In this document: positions 25,385 to 33,274 of the stretch, in pieces
Position numbering within the stretch: position 1 is the stretch's first letter
Layout of the letters: every line of letters starts with the position of its first letter
Source: Bacillota bacterium
Lineage (GTDB): Bacteria > Bacillota > Clostridia > Christensenellales > CAG-138
Direction: 5' to 3'
Assembly (NCBI GenBank): GCA_016286445.1
Contig: JAEESS010000009.1
Span: 1 to 57,521 of the forward strand
DNA: 57,521 bases
Program-made: the position numbers and the translations under genes
The notes under the pieces: generated by a model
Told to the model about the DNA's origin: nothing
What the model saw: only the letters and a program-made list of their open reading frames with translations
The model's database searches: none

Positions 25385-26973
25385 GCGCGCCTCCTTTCGG
25401 TGTTGGAAAGGTCGCCGGCGTTCGCACGGTTTTTGATCCGTGAACGGAACAGCAGATGTCCCGCATGCCGTGTGACCGGCGAAAACGGCGCAAAGAACGG
25501 CACGCCGAACGATTTTGCGGAGCACATGACCGCCGTTGCGCAAAGCCCGGCGACCGTGATGCCCAAAAGCCCGGCGAGCGTTGCAGCGATGCAAAGCAGC
25601 ACGCGGTAATAGGCTGCCGCGACCTGCGCGCTGTAATCCGGGATCGCAAAGTTTCCGAGCCCGGTCAGCGCAACGATGATCAGCACGACCGTCGAAACGA
25701 TGTTTGCGGATACCGCCGCCTGCCCCAAAAGTAGTCCGCCGATGATCCCGATCGCATGCCCGATCGAGCCCGGCACTCTTAATCCCGCCTCACGCACGAG
25801 CTGAAATACCAGCAAAAGAAAGATCATTTCCATCCAAAGCGGCAGAAACACCATGGCGCGCGACGCGACGACCGTTTCGAGGATCTCGCCCGAAAGCTGT
25901 CCCGGATGGTGCAATGCAAGCGCAAGGAAGTACGCCGGCAGATAGGTGGAAAGCAGTGCGCCGACCATGCGGATCGCCTGCACGATCGTACCGACCGGCT
26001 GGCGCATGTCCAGATCCTCGCCGCTCATCAGCAGCGTCCCGATCGTGATCGGCAGCACGCCCGCCTGCGGACAGCCCTCGACAAGGATCGCGATCCGCCC
26101 GTCCAGCACCGCAGACGCCGCGCGGTCCGGCCGCTCCGTTTTCAGCATCTGCGGCAGCGGCAGATAGGTATAGTCCTCGATGAGCTGTTCAAGGCGTCCG
26201 ACGGTCAGCCGCATATCGGTCGAGACCGTATCGAGCCGGCGTTTGACCTCGTTGAGCAGCTCCGGGTTCACCGTGCCGTCAAGGTACGCGAGCACGAGCT
26301 TTGTCCCGTTCGTCCCGCCCGCATCGCGAAACTCGCAGACGAAGTCCGGACGTTTCAGGATCCGCCGCAAAAGCGTTACATTGGTGCGGATGTTCTCGGT
26401 GAACGCCTCCTTCGGTCCCATGATTGTCATCTCGTTCTCCGGCTCGCCGACGGGTCTCGATACAAACCCCCGTGTATCGCACAGGATCGCTTCCTTTGCG
26501 CCGTCAAGGAAGATCGCGGTACGTCCCTCCGCGATCGCGGAAACGATCGCATCCCGCGCGTCGGTCAGTTCCGTTTCGAGCATGGAGAGCGCGTGCCCGA
26601 CAAAAAAAGCGGGCAGCTCGCTCCTTGATACGCCGTCGACCGAGATGCCGAACGCCGGTCGCAAAATGAAATCCGCGATCTTTGTATCGTCCGCCATGCC
26701 GTTCATGCCGATCGCAAGCGCGTCGACCGCGCCGCCCAGTCTGAAGCTCCGCAGGATCACGTCCGTATTGATTTCGGTATGGAACCGATCCTCGATCCAT
26801 GCGCGGTTTGCGCGCAGGCTCTTTTCGATCGTTCCGCGATCCCGCGCCATCCTTGCCCGCCGTTCCTTTCGGCGCGCGAAAAAAGGCGGGGTCCTCCTGG
26901 GCTCCGTCTCCAAAAGCTCGAACCGCCGATACGGCTCGTCAAATTGAAATACAGTCCGGAACGCATGCTTCAT
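25381..26973 (-). CDS. gerA: GerA-type spore germination protein
   Basis: About 530 residues. The large N-terminal hydrophilic domain has family sequence (SLRANRAWIEDRFHTEINTDVILRSF near residue 50, GPKEAFTENIRTNVTLLRRILK and RLEQLIEDYTYLPLPQMLKTERPD). A membrane domain of about five helices follows (VGTIVQAIRMVGALLSTYLPAYFLALALHHP, PGSIGHAIGIIGGLLLGQAAVSANIVS). This is the A subunit of a GerA-type receptor, which forms the ion channel in the spore inner membrane. The start is uncertain: GTG at 26988, ATG at 26973 (used) or ATG at 26850; none has a good SD. The short gap after the PPTase fusion gene suggests coupled translation. Confidence 0.9.
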   Translation of the reverse strand: MKHAFRTVFQFDEPYRRFELLETEPRRTPPFFARRKERRARMARDRGTIEKSLRANRAWIEDRFHTEINTDVILRSFRLGGAVDALAIGMNGMADDTKIADFILRPAFGISVDGVSRSELPAFFVGHALSMLETELTDARDAIVSAIAEGRTAIFLDGAKEAILCDTRGFVSRPVGEPENEMTIMGPKEAFTENIRTNVTLLRRILKRPDFVCEFRDAGGTNGTKLVLAYLDGTVNPELLNEVKRRLDTVSTDMRLTVGRLEQLIEDYTYLPLPQMLKTERPDRAASAVLDGRIAILVEGCPQAGVLPITIGTLLMSGEDLDMRQPVGTIVQAIRMVGALLSTYLPAYFLALALHHPGQLSGEILETVVASRAMVFLPLWMEMIFLLLVFQLVREAGLRVPGSIGHAIGIIGGLLLGQAAVSANIVSTVVLIIVALTGLGNFAIPDYSAQVAAAYYRVLLCIAATLAGLLGITVAGLCATAVMCSAKSFGVPFFAPFSPVTRHAGHLLFRSRIKNRANAGDLSNTERRRA

Positions 26974-27009
26974 GCAGTCAGTTTGCACGAAATCCGCATC
27001 CGGTATACG

Positions 27010-27954
27010 TCAGCGCAGCCTTCGATACGCGTTCGGATCGGCCGCATCGTCAAACAGATCGAAGGCGTTTTGCTCGATCAAACGCTCCTTTTGCGCGCGT
27101 TTCAGTTTCTTGATCCGCGCTTCAAGCTTCTGCGCCTGCGAACGCGAATCCGTTTCCCACAACGCCGCGATCGCTTCCGGTCGGAACGCGCGCGTAAACC
27201 TTGCGCCGCGCGCCGTCCCTCCGTGCTCGGAAAACCGCCGGTCCGGATCGGTCGTCACGCCGGCATAGAGCCGATCTCGCGCACAGCGCAGGAGATAGAC
27301 ATAATACGGCTTCGGTTCCGAAAGCAGCTCATAATCCGTTCGCTCCGTGATCCGCTCTCCGTCGATCTCAAACACGCGCAGCGGTATCCCCTCCTCTCCT
27401 GCCGCGGAAACCGAATATTCGATATTTCCGAGCCGGATCGCGATCGATCGGATGTTCTTCGCCGACGCGTCCGCTTCGATCGGCGTAGGCAGATTTCGAT
27501 CCCCACGTTTGAACGCCGCCTCCTTGCGCGTCCACAGCACGGCGATGCGCTGTTCGGTCGAAAGCGCCGGAAACAGCTTTCGCTCCGCCTCCGTTGCGAT
27601 CCGATCCAGCAGTGCTTCGCGATACCGGGCGCTTTCAAGCGGTTCGATATCCACGCCCACGTCCCTCCGCGAGACCGCTGCGGCGACCGCCGTTCCGCAG
27701 TGCGAAATGGAAACGCCGCACACCTTTGAGACCCACTTGCCGTTTTCGGTTTTTGAGAGCTTTGCATCCTCCGCGTCAAGTCCGCAGCTGTGCTTCAGCC
27801 CCCGTAAAAGCGCAACCCATGCCATATAGCGCTGCGCCTTAACCCGTTCGTTTTTCGTTGCGTCCAGATACGCCTGCCGTTCCTTCGGGAGAACGGGCAG
27901 AAAGTTCTGCGCGTCCGGGATCGGCGCGATATAAAGATCCAGCGAGCGTTTCAT
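27010..27954 (-). CDS. 4'-phosphopantetheinyl transferase fused to a GIY-YIG domain
   Basis: 314 residues in one uninterrupted frame. Residues 1 to about 205 are an Sfp-type phosphopantetheinyl transferase: ISHCGTAVAAAVS near 84, the metal-binding GVDIE with Asp102 and the WTRKEAAFK motif with Glu145 and Lys149. It would move phosphopantetheine from CoA to a carrier-protein Ser. Residues about 216-297 are a complete GIY-YIG domain of the UPF0213/YhbQ type: YYVYLLRC, LYAGVTTDPDRRFSEH, ARFTRAFRP and Glu279 in EARIKKLKR. The ATG at 27954 has SD CGGAGGAAG. It lies between a lipase gene and gerA. The fusion is unusual; the two parts have no known common task. Confidence 0.88.
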   Translation of the reverse strand: MKRSLDLYIAPIPDAQNFLPVLPKERQAYLDATKNERVKAQRYMAWVALLRGLKHSCGLDAEDAKLSKTENGKWVSKVCGVSISHCGTAVAAAVSRRDVGVDIEPLESARYREALLDRIATEAERKLFPALSTEQRIAVLWTRKEAAFKRGDRNLPTPIEADASAKNIRSIAIRLGNIEYSVSAAGEEGIPLRVFEIDGERITERTDYELLSEPKPYYVYLLRCARDRLYAGVTTDPDRRFSEHGGTARGARFTRAFRPEAIAALWETDSRSQAQKLEARIKKLKRAQKERLIEQNAFDLFDDAADPNAYRRLR

Positions 27955-27967
27955 GCGTCTTCCTCCG

Positions 27968-28765
27968 TCAGACGGTCTGCGGGCCGTCGTCCGTTTCGGC
28001 CGGGTGCGCTTCGCCGAGCTTGCTATACAGCTCGCTCCTGTCGTAATGCACATGGTAAAGCAGCGGATGAATGAGCCGGAAGAACGAACGCTTCCGTTCC
28101 GTGCCGACGTTGACGCGGCGGATCATCGTAAACCCCCGGAACGGCGGCATATAGGAGATCAGATCGTTGACGTCGGCAAAGTTCTCGCAGTCTGTGTACA
28201 GCGTCGCGAGATACCGGCGCATACGCTTTTTGTTCAGCGGCGTGCACTTGAACGGGCGCACGCTGCCGAACGTATACAGATACGGCTTGATCCCGAAATT
28301 GAAGTTCAGATCCTGACAGCAAAGACACGCAATGCCGGATCCGAGCGACCAGCCTATGATCTCCGTCGCGGCGTCCGGATGCGCCTCATGCAGCGCATAC
28401 CATTTTTCGCGCACCTCGCGCTTGACAGCAAGATACATATTGCCCCAGCCGTGGTGTACCCGCAGCTGCAGAGGCTCGTCCTCGAACTCGATCGCGTGAT
28501 AATAACGGCTCGCAAACTCGAACACGTTGGCGACCCAGTCGATCGCGCCGAACGTGCGCTGGAAATGGATCTGGATCACGTCCCGGTCCGGCTCGTAATG
28601 GATCTCGTAGTTGACCTCGTGCGACAGCCCGAGCCATTTGAAAAACTTCGTCGTGTTATATTTGACCGCGATATAGTTCACCGGATAAGTCACCCGTCCG
28701 GTGTGCGTAAAATCCTCGCTCGTGTTGATAAAATACTCCTCGAAGGGAAGTCGCCGATACGCCAT
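27968..28765 (-). CDS. Class 3 lipase family protein
   Basis: 265 residues with the alpha/beta-hydrolase pattern of fungal-type (class 3) lipases: VHHGWGNMYLAVKREV (oxyanion region, residues 103-118), nucleophile Ser140 in GWSLGSG, a likely acid Asp201 in DVNDLISYMPP and a likely His at 238-240 in LLYHVHYDR. It would hydrolyse acyl esters. No signal peptide is seen, so it is cytoplasmic or packed inside a spore. It is the first gene after a sigma-A-like promoter and lies 13 bases before the PPTase-GIY-YIG gene in the germination operon. The ATG at 28765 has AAGG upstream. The substrate is unknown. Confidence 0.82.
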   Translation of the reverse strand: MAYRRLPFEEYFINTSEDFTHTGRVTYPVNYIAVKYNTTKFFKWLGLSHEVNYEIHYEPDRDVIQIHFQRTFGAIDWVANVFEFASRYYHAIEFEDEPLQLRVHHGWGNMYLAVKREVREKWYALHEAHPDAATEIIGWSLGSGIACLCCQDLNFNFGIKPYLYTFGSVRPFKCTPLNKKRMRRYLATLYTDCENFADVNDLISYMPPFRGFTMIRRVNVGTERKRSFFRLIHPLLYHVHYDRSELYSKLGEAHPAETDDGPQTV

Positions 28766-28795
28766 GCCCTTAGCCTCTTCTATGATCCTGCGCGC

Positions 28796-28824
28796 ATTAT
28801 ATCACATGCAGATCTTGTTTTCAA
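28796..28824 (-). promoter_or_regulatory. Promoter of the lipase-ger operon
   Basis: Minus strand: TTGAAA (28819-28824), 17 bases, TATAAT (28796-28801), close to the vegetative consensus. No sigma-G-type promoter was recognised between this site and gerA. Confidence 0.75.
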
Positions 28825-28850
28825 CGGCGAAACTGCTGCAATAGCCTGCC

Positions 28851-29534
28851 TTATTTTGCTTTCCCTTCCGTCATGCGAAAGCTCGTTTTCAAAAGCGCCA
28901 TCACCGCGTCGTCGGACAGCGTATCGTCGAGCGTGACCGAGATCCAGCTCCTGTGGTTCATGTGAAACGCCGGATAAACGCCTTCGCGCAGCGGGCTCGG
29001 CTCGTCCGGATCAATCTTGAGATTCATCACATCGACCGGGGTTTTGTCTCCGTCCCTTGTCAACTGTTCGCGCCAGATGCGCATGATCAGCGCAAACCAC
29101 TTGCCGCTGTCCGCATGCCGGAAGGTCCCCGCGTTGTCATACGGGCTCTGTCCCCAAGGAAAATCCGGTTTTACGCCGTATTGTTCAAAGATCCGATCCG
29201 TAATCCGGTTTGCCTGCTCGGACGCAAACGGCACCTCGCGGCAGCAGGCTGCTGCTATCTTTTCGAGCAGTTCTTCATATGCGGATCGAACCTTGTTCAC
29301 ATACGCGCCGCTAAAGCGCTCCGCGCGAAGCGGCGCATATTCTTCGCCGTTCATGCAATCGATCACCGTACCGGAAACCGCACCGCCGTCCGTCACAAAA
29401 ACACGCGCGGAGAAATCGCCGCTTAGAAACGCCGCTTCATACAAATATCCGCCGTCCGTTTTCCGAAAGCCGAACGTTTTCATGGCTTCCGAAACAAAGC
29501 GCTTTCGCTGAAAAATCTTTTCCTCGATGGTCAT
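28851..29534 (-). CDS. MmcQ/YjbR family protein
   Basis: 227 residues. The C-terminal half matches the MmcQ/YjbR (CyaY-like fold) family: PWGQSPYDNAGTFRHADSGKWFALI, then VDVMNLKIDPDEPSPLREG and YPAFHMNHRSWISVTLDD. The N-terminal 100 residues form a separate part with YLYEAAFLSGDFSARVFV, as seen in longer members. These proteins are described as DNA-binding-like but have no defined role. The start at 29534 has the SD AAGGATA and lies four bases after the acetyltransferase gene, so the two are cotranscribed. Confidence 0.82.
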   Translation of the reverse strand: MTIEEKIFQRKRFVSEAMKTFGFRKTDGGYLYEAAFLSGDFSARVFVTDGGAVSGTVIDCMNGEEYAPLRAERFSGAYVNKVRSAYEELLEKIAAACCREVPFASEQANRITDRIFEQYGVKPDFPWGQSPYDNAGTFRHADSGKWFALIMRIWREQLTRDGDKTPVDVMNLKIDPDEPSPLREGVYPAFHMNHRSWISVTLDDTLSDDAVMALLKTSFRMTEGKAK

Positions 29535-29538
29535 GCCG

Positions 29539-30012
29539 CTATCCTTCCGGTCGATCGATCCGATAGTACCTGAATTTCCCGTCCTCACCGGTCTGCTTGA
29601 ACCCGACCTTTTCCAGAACGTGCTGACTGCGCGTATTCGGCAGGATCGAATCCGCGTACAGCGTAGGAATATCGAGCTCGTAAAACACATACCGCACCGC
29701 CAGCCGCTCCGCCTGCGTCCCGATCCCGCGATCCTTGTACGCGGCGCCTTTCAGGCAAAGCCCCATCGTCGCGCACTTTTTGTCCTCAATGTTCTTCAAC
29801 ACGATCTCGCCGACGATCTCCTCGCCGCGCATGATCGCAAGCGGGATCCTCTTAAGATCGATCTGCCGCTGCACATAGCGATCGACCGTCTCCCGATCGT
29901 AAACATACGGAACGCAGTTCGACGGATCAAAAAACAGCTCCGGGCTGTTTTCATATTCTTTCAAATAGCGGTGATACATCTCCCGCGTCATGGGCTTCAG
30001 CGTGATCTCCAT
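29539..30012 (-). CDS. GNAT family N-acetyltransferase
   Basis: 157 residues with the GNAT fold. The acetyl-CoA binding region is seen in KDRGIGTQAERLAVRYVF, and the C-terminal strand in LYADSILPNTRSQHVLEKVGFKQTG, a pattern close to RimJ/RimL-like enzymes. The substrate amine is unknown. The start was placed at the ATG at 30012 because GGAG lies six bases upstream; an ATG 15 bases further upstream has no SD. A strong promoter lies just before it. Confidence 0.87.
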   Translation of the reverse strand: MEITLKPMTREMYHRYLKEYENSPELFFDPSNCVPYVYDRETVDRYVQRQIDLKRIPLAIMRGEEIVGEIVLKNIEDKKCATMGLCLKGAAYKDRGIGTQAERLAVRYVFYELDIPTLYADSILPNTRSQHVLEKVGFKQTGEDGKFRYYRIDRPEG

Positions 30013-30039
30013 ACGAATCTCCGGCATTGATGATGATTC

Positions 30040-30068
30040 ATTATACCCGAAACCCCGCCATATTTCAA
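30040..30068 (-). promoter_or_regulatory. Promoter of the GNAT-MmcQ operon
   Basis: Minus strand: TTGAAA (30063-30068), 17 bases, TATAAT (30040-30045). Confidence 0.75.
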
Positions 30069-30124
30069 CTGCTCCGCGCCGACCGAGTCGCCGCCGCGGC
30101 GTTCGAGTCCTCTATCATAACGCC

Positions 30125-30158
30125 AAACAAAAACCACCCATGCGGGTGGTTTTTTGTT
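30125..30158 (-). terminator. Terminator following tRNA-Trp
   Basis: A near-perfect palindrome, AAACAAAAACCACCC-ATGC-GGGTGGTTTTTTGTTT. Read on the minus strand it is a CCACCC/GGGTGG stem ending in TTTTTG right after the tRNA. Its symmetry would let it stop transcription in both directions. Confidence 0.85.
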
Positions 30159-30232
30159 TGGCAGGGGCAGAAGGACTCGAACCCTCAAGAACGGTTTTGG
30201 AGACCGCTATGTTACCATTACATCATGCCCCT
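30159..30232 (-). tRNA. tRNA-Trp (anticodon CCA)
   Basis: The minus strand folds into a complete cloverleaf. The acceptor stem is AGGGGCA/TGCCCCT, with discriminator G and an encoded CCA end (30159-30161). The D stem is ATGT/ACAT around AATGGTA. The anticodon stem is GCGGT/ACCGT with loop CTCCAAA, so the anticodon is CCA (codon UGG). The T stem is GAGGG/CCTTC with loop TTCGAGT. The body is 71 bases, a little short because the D loop and variable loop are small. G73 fits bacterial tRNA-Trp identity. Confidence 0.95.
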
Positions 30233-30250
30233 ATTCAGTTTGCAAGCGGT

Positions 30251-30279
30251 ATCATACCACAGCCGCAAACAAAATGCAA
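30251..30279 (-). promoter_or_regulatory. Promoter of tRNA-Trp
   Basis: Minus strand: TTGCAT (30274-30279), 17 bases, TATGAT (30251-30256), placing transcription start about 12 bases before the mature tRNA. Confidence 0.7.
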
Positions 30280-30294
30280 GAACTTTTTCTCTAC

Positions 30295-31221
30295 TTACAC
30301 GAATTGTACGATATAATCATGCAGGTTGCGGTATGCGATGCGCTCGACCTCGGCGGGCGTGAAGCCCTCCGCAAGAAGCGCGTCGAACAGCGCAGGCAGG
30401 TCGGACGGGTTTTTGAGGTCCTTCGGATAGCGCTGCATGCCGTCGAAGTCCGAACCGATGCAGACGTGCTCGATCCCGCCGACCGAGACCGCGTGCGAGA
30501 TATGCCGAACGATGTCCTTGATCACGGCATGCCCGGAATCCACAAGCTGCGGACCGTAGAAATTGATCCCGACGACGCCGCCCTTACTTGCGATCGCCCG
30601 GATGTATTCGTCTTTGAGACAGCGCGGCGCGTTCATAAGCGCGCGGCAGTTCGAGTGCGACGCGAAGATCGGCTGCGCGGAAAGTGCCAAAGCGTCCTCG
30701 ATCCCGTCGTCACTAAGATGCGATACGTCAAACGCGATCCCGAGCCGGTTCATTTCCTGAAGGATCTCGCGTCCCGCGGCGGACAGTCCGCGGCGCTTTT
30801 TGCCCTGCCCCGCGCCCGCAAGCTCGTTGTCCGAGTTCCAGGTAAACGTCATGGTGCGTACGCCGAGCCGATAGAGATCGCGCAGGATCGAAGGCGACGC
30901 CCCGAGGCACTCCGCACCCTCGACCGCAAGCACCGTCGCGATCTTTCCGCAGCGCGGATCGAAGTCCTTTGTAAGCGGCACAAATTCCGGACGCGTTTCG
31001 TGTACGGCATAGTACCGGTCGATCATGATCAGCACCTGCTCGAGCGGCGGCACCTTCAGCGTCGTGTCCGCCCATGCCGCCAGAAACTGGATCGCTACCC
31101 CGCCTTTTCTGAGGTTTTCCAGCGTGATCGTCTGATTCCGCTTCTGTGTGTCGATCGTCCAGCCGTAATCCATCGCGCCGAACAGATAATCGCAATGCGC
31201 GTCAGCCGCGTAAAACTGCAT
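30295..31221 (-). CDS. Membrane dipeptidase-like protein (peptidase family M19)
   Basis: 308 residues with all landmarks of the M19 zinc dipeptidases: DAHCDYLF (HxD), the bridging Glu in VEGAE, VSHLSD, ASHSNCRAL and GSDFDG. Members cleave dipeptides, including those with a D-residue at the C-terminal side. No signal peptide is present, so a cytoplasmic role in peptide salvage is likely. The ATG at 31221 has the SD GAGGAG. A hairpin terminator separates it from rny upstream; no clear promoter of its own is seen in the 54-base gap. Confidence 0.92.
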   Translation of the reverse strand: MQFYAADAHCDYLFGAMDYGWTIDTQKRNQTITLENLRKGGVAIQFLAAWADTTLKVPPLEQVLIMIDRYYAVHETRPEFVPLTKDFDPRCGKIATVLAVEGAECLGASPSILRDLYRLGVRTMTFTWNSDNELAGAGQGKKRRGLSAAGREILQEMNRLGIAFDVSHLSDDGIEDALALSAQPIFASHSNCRALMNAPRCLKDEYIRAIASKGGVVGINFYGPQLVDSGHAVIKDIVRHISHAVSVGGIEHVCIGSDFDGMQRYPKDLKNPSDLPALFDALLAEGFTPAEVERIAYRNLHDYIVQFV

Positions 31222-31239
31222 CTGTATCTCCTCTCCGAA

Positions 31240-31266
31240 AAGAAAGGGGCAGAATTGCTCTGCCCC
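31240..31266 (-). terminator. Terminator after rny
   Basis: Minus strand GGGGCAGA-GCAAT-TCTGCCCC followed by TTTCTTTT, ten bases after the rny stop codon. Confidence 0.8.
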
Positions 31267-31275
31267 GCTTGCTTC

Positions 31276-32826
31276 TTATTTCGCGTAGTCGACCGTGCGG
31301 GTCTCGCGGATGACGTTGACCTTGATCTGGCCCGGATACTCAAGCTCGCTCTCGATGCGCTTTGCGATATCCTTCGCCATAATGACGGTCTCGGTGTCGC
31401 TGACGCGCTCGGGCTTTACGATGATGCGAACCTCGCGGCCCGCCTGGATCGCGTAGGAGTAATCGACGCCCTCGAACGAGTTTGCGATCTCCTCGAGCTT
31501 TTCGAGGCGCTTGATGTACGCTTCGAGCGTTTCACGCCGCGCGCCGGGTCTTGCCGCCGAGATCGCGTCCGCCGCCTGCACGAGCACCGCTTCGATCGAG
31601 TTAGGATCGACGTCGCCGTGGTGCGCCATGATGCAGTGGATGACCGCGTTGTTCTCGCGATACTTCTTCGCAAGGTCCGCGCCGATCTGCGCGTGGCTGC
31701 CCTCGACCTCGTGGTCGATGGACTTGCCGATGTCGTGCAGAAGACCCGCGCGCTTTGCAAGCTGCACGTTTGCGCCGATCTCCGCCGCCATGATGCCGGC
31801 GAGGTGCGCGACCTCGATCGAGTGCCGCAGCACGTTCTGACCGTAGCTCGTGCGGTACTTCATTCTGCCGAGGAAGCGGATGAGCTCGTGATGCAGACCG
31901 TGTACGCCGACCTCAAGCACCGCGGCTTCGCCCGCCTCGCGGATGGTCTGATCGACCTCCTTGCGCGCCTTCTCGACCATTTCCTCGATGCGCGCCGGAT
32001 GGATGCGTCCGTCCATGATCAGCTTTTCAAGGCTGATGCGCGCGATCTCTCTGCGCACCGGGTCGAACGCGGACAGGATGACCGCCTCCGGCGTGTCGTC
32101 GATGATCAGATCGACGCCGGTCGCCGTTTCGAGCGCGCGGATGTTGCGTCCCTCGCGGCCGATGATGCGGCCCTTCATTTCGTCATTGGGCAGCGGCACG
32201 ACGGACACGGTCGCTTCCGCGACGTGGTCCGCTGCGCAGCGCTGGATCGCCAGCGACACGATGTTGCGCGCGCGCTTGTCGGCTTCTTCCTTGGTGCGCT
32301 GCTCGATCTCGCGCAGCATGACCGCCGCTTCGTGCTTCGCTTCCTGTTCGGCACGGTCGAGCACCATGGTCTTTGCCTCGTCCAGCGTGATGCCGGAAAT
32401 GCGTTCGAGTTCCTGCTCCTGCTTCTTGTACAGGGCGTTGATCTCGTCCTCCAACTTATCGAGCTTCTTGGTACGGTCGTTCAGCTGCTGCTCGCGCGAT
32501 TCGACCGCTTCGAGCTTCTTATCCAGCGATTCTTCACGCTGGAACAGTCTGCGTTCGTTCTGTTTGATTTCGTTTCTGCGCTCTTTGACTTCCTTTTCCG
32601 CCTCGCTGCGGATCTTGTAAGCCTCGTCCTTCGCTTCCAATACCTTTTCTTTCCGGATCTCTTCGGCTTTCTTCTGGGCTTCATCGTACAGGCGCTTCAC
32701 GGCATCCTCGGCCTTTTCAACCTTTGCCTCCGCGACGTTCTTACGATAGAAGTAGCCGATCACAAATCCGATCGCGGCGCCGACGATCAGCCCGGCGCCA
32801 AGCAATACAAAGTGCAACCAGTCCAC
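31276..32826 (-). CDS. rny: Ribonuclease Y
   Basis: 516 residues, the normal size. In order: one N-terminal transmembrane helix ([23 protein letters not shown]), a long charged coiled coil (about 25-200), a KH domain ([26 protein letters not shown]) and an HD domain ([13 protein letters not shown]). RNase Y is the membrane-bound endonuclease that starts mRNA decay in Bacillota. The start codon is GTG at 32826, preceded by TTGGAG. It is transcribed from a promoter about 170 bases upstream, so the leader is long; no riboswitch is recognised in it. A terminator follows. Confidence 0.96.
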   Translation of the reverse strand: MDWLHFVLLGAGLIVGAAIGFVIGYFYRKNVAEAKVEKAEDAVKRLYDEAQKKAEEIRKEKVLEAKDEAYKIRSEAEKEVKERRNEIKQNERRLFQREESLDKKLEAVESREQQLNDRTKKLDKLEDEINALYKKQEQELERISGITLDEAKTMVLDRAEQEAKHEAAVMLREIEQRTKEEADKRARNIVSLAIQRCAADHVAEATVSVVPLPNDEMKGRIIGREGRNIRALETATGVDLIIDDTPEAVILSAFDPVRREIARISLEKLIMDGRIHPARIEEMVEKARKEVDQTIREAGEAAVLEVGVHGLHHELIRFLGRMKYRTSYGQNVLRHSIEVAHLAGIMAAEIGANVQLAKRAGLLHDIGKSIDHEVEGSHAQIGADLAKKYRENNAVIHCIMAHHGDVDPNSIEAVLVQAADAISAARPGARRETLEAYIKRLEKLEEIANSFEGVDYSYAIQAGREVRIIVKPERVSDTETVIMAKDIAKRIESELEYPGQIKVNVIRETRTVDYAK

Positions 32827-33002
32827 GTTATTCTACTCCAATCTATATGAATATAACCGAGCAGACTGCCCGGCTATTCCACATGATCGTTTCAAGTTTT
32901 TCGAAAAAGTTCAGCGCGCCGAAACGACGCGGCAAAGCGTTCCGCAAATCTATCTTCAATACTATGATGAACGCACTTGGCAGTGCAGGATTACTCGATA
33001 AT

Positions 33003-33031
33003 ATTGTAAACGCATTTCCCTTCAAAGTCAA
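33003..33031 (-). promoter_or_regulatory. Promoter of rny
   Basis: Minus strand: TTGACT (33026-33031), 17 bases, TACAAT (33003-33008). It implies a 5' leader of about 170 bases (32827-32996), which contains AT-rich sequence and a short self-complementary TTTTTCGAAAAA stretch but no recognised regulatory RNA or gene. Confidence 0.75.
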
Positions 33032-33131
33032 GGACCGATCTGCATAAAAATTGCAATTCTGTATGATATATTTCATTCGCCCATCCCGAAATCCCCTCAT
33101 CCGTCCCGCCGCGCGGCGCGGACGGTTTCGC

Positions 33132-33160
33132 TTGACCGCACGCGGGAGAAATGGTATACT
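33132..33160 (+). promoter_or_regulatory. Promoter of the 665-residue secreted protein gene
   Basis: TTGACC (33132-33137), 17 bases, TATACT (33155-33160). Start of transcription would be near 33167, leaving a leader of about 108 bases with strong secondary structure. Confidence 0.75.
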
Positions 33161-33166
33161 ATATTA

Positions 33167-33274
33167 GTAAAGCTTTCCCGGGATCCCGGTTCCGGGACAA
33201 CGACCTTCTCGGAGGCGGAAAACGGCATATCGCATCACCTCCTTCGAGTCAGGCGAATGATGAAGGGGGTTTTT
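33167..33274 (+). promoter_or_regulatory. Structured 5' leader that can hide the Shine-Dalgarno
   Basis: The SD of the next gene, GAAGGGGG (33262-33269), can pair over eight bases with CCTCCTTC (33238-33245). That same CCTCC can instead pair with GGAGG at 33211-33215, helped by CTCG/CGAG pairing around it. A GC-rich hairpin (CCCG/CGGG, 33185-33196) lies upstream. These exclusive pairings resemble an expression platform of a riboswitch or thermosensor. No known riboswitch consensus was recognised. Confidence 0.45.

Noticed and set aside
30079-30120. TTCGAGTCC-containing sequence resembling a tRNA T-arm beside tRNA-Trp
   Set aside because: The flanking bases do not form a T stem and no acceptor or anticodon arm is present; it may be a chance match or an old remnant.
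30154-32850. A long plus-strand open frame (898 codons) opposite RNase Y and the dipeptidase
   Set aside because: It is antisense to two clearly conserved genes; its sequence is rich in Arg, Asp and Leu without family features. High GC keeps the antisense frame open.
32843-33100. An 85-codon minus-strand frame in the rny leader
   Set aside because: It would begin upstream of the predicted rny start site, has no SD and no family features; the region is better read as promoter and leader. A 13-codon frame inside it (MWNSRAVCSVIFI) also has no SD.
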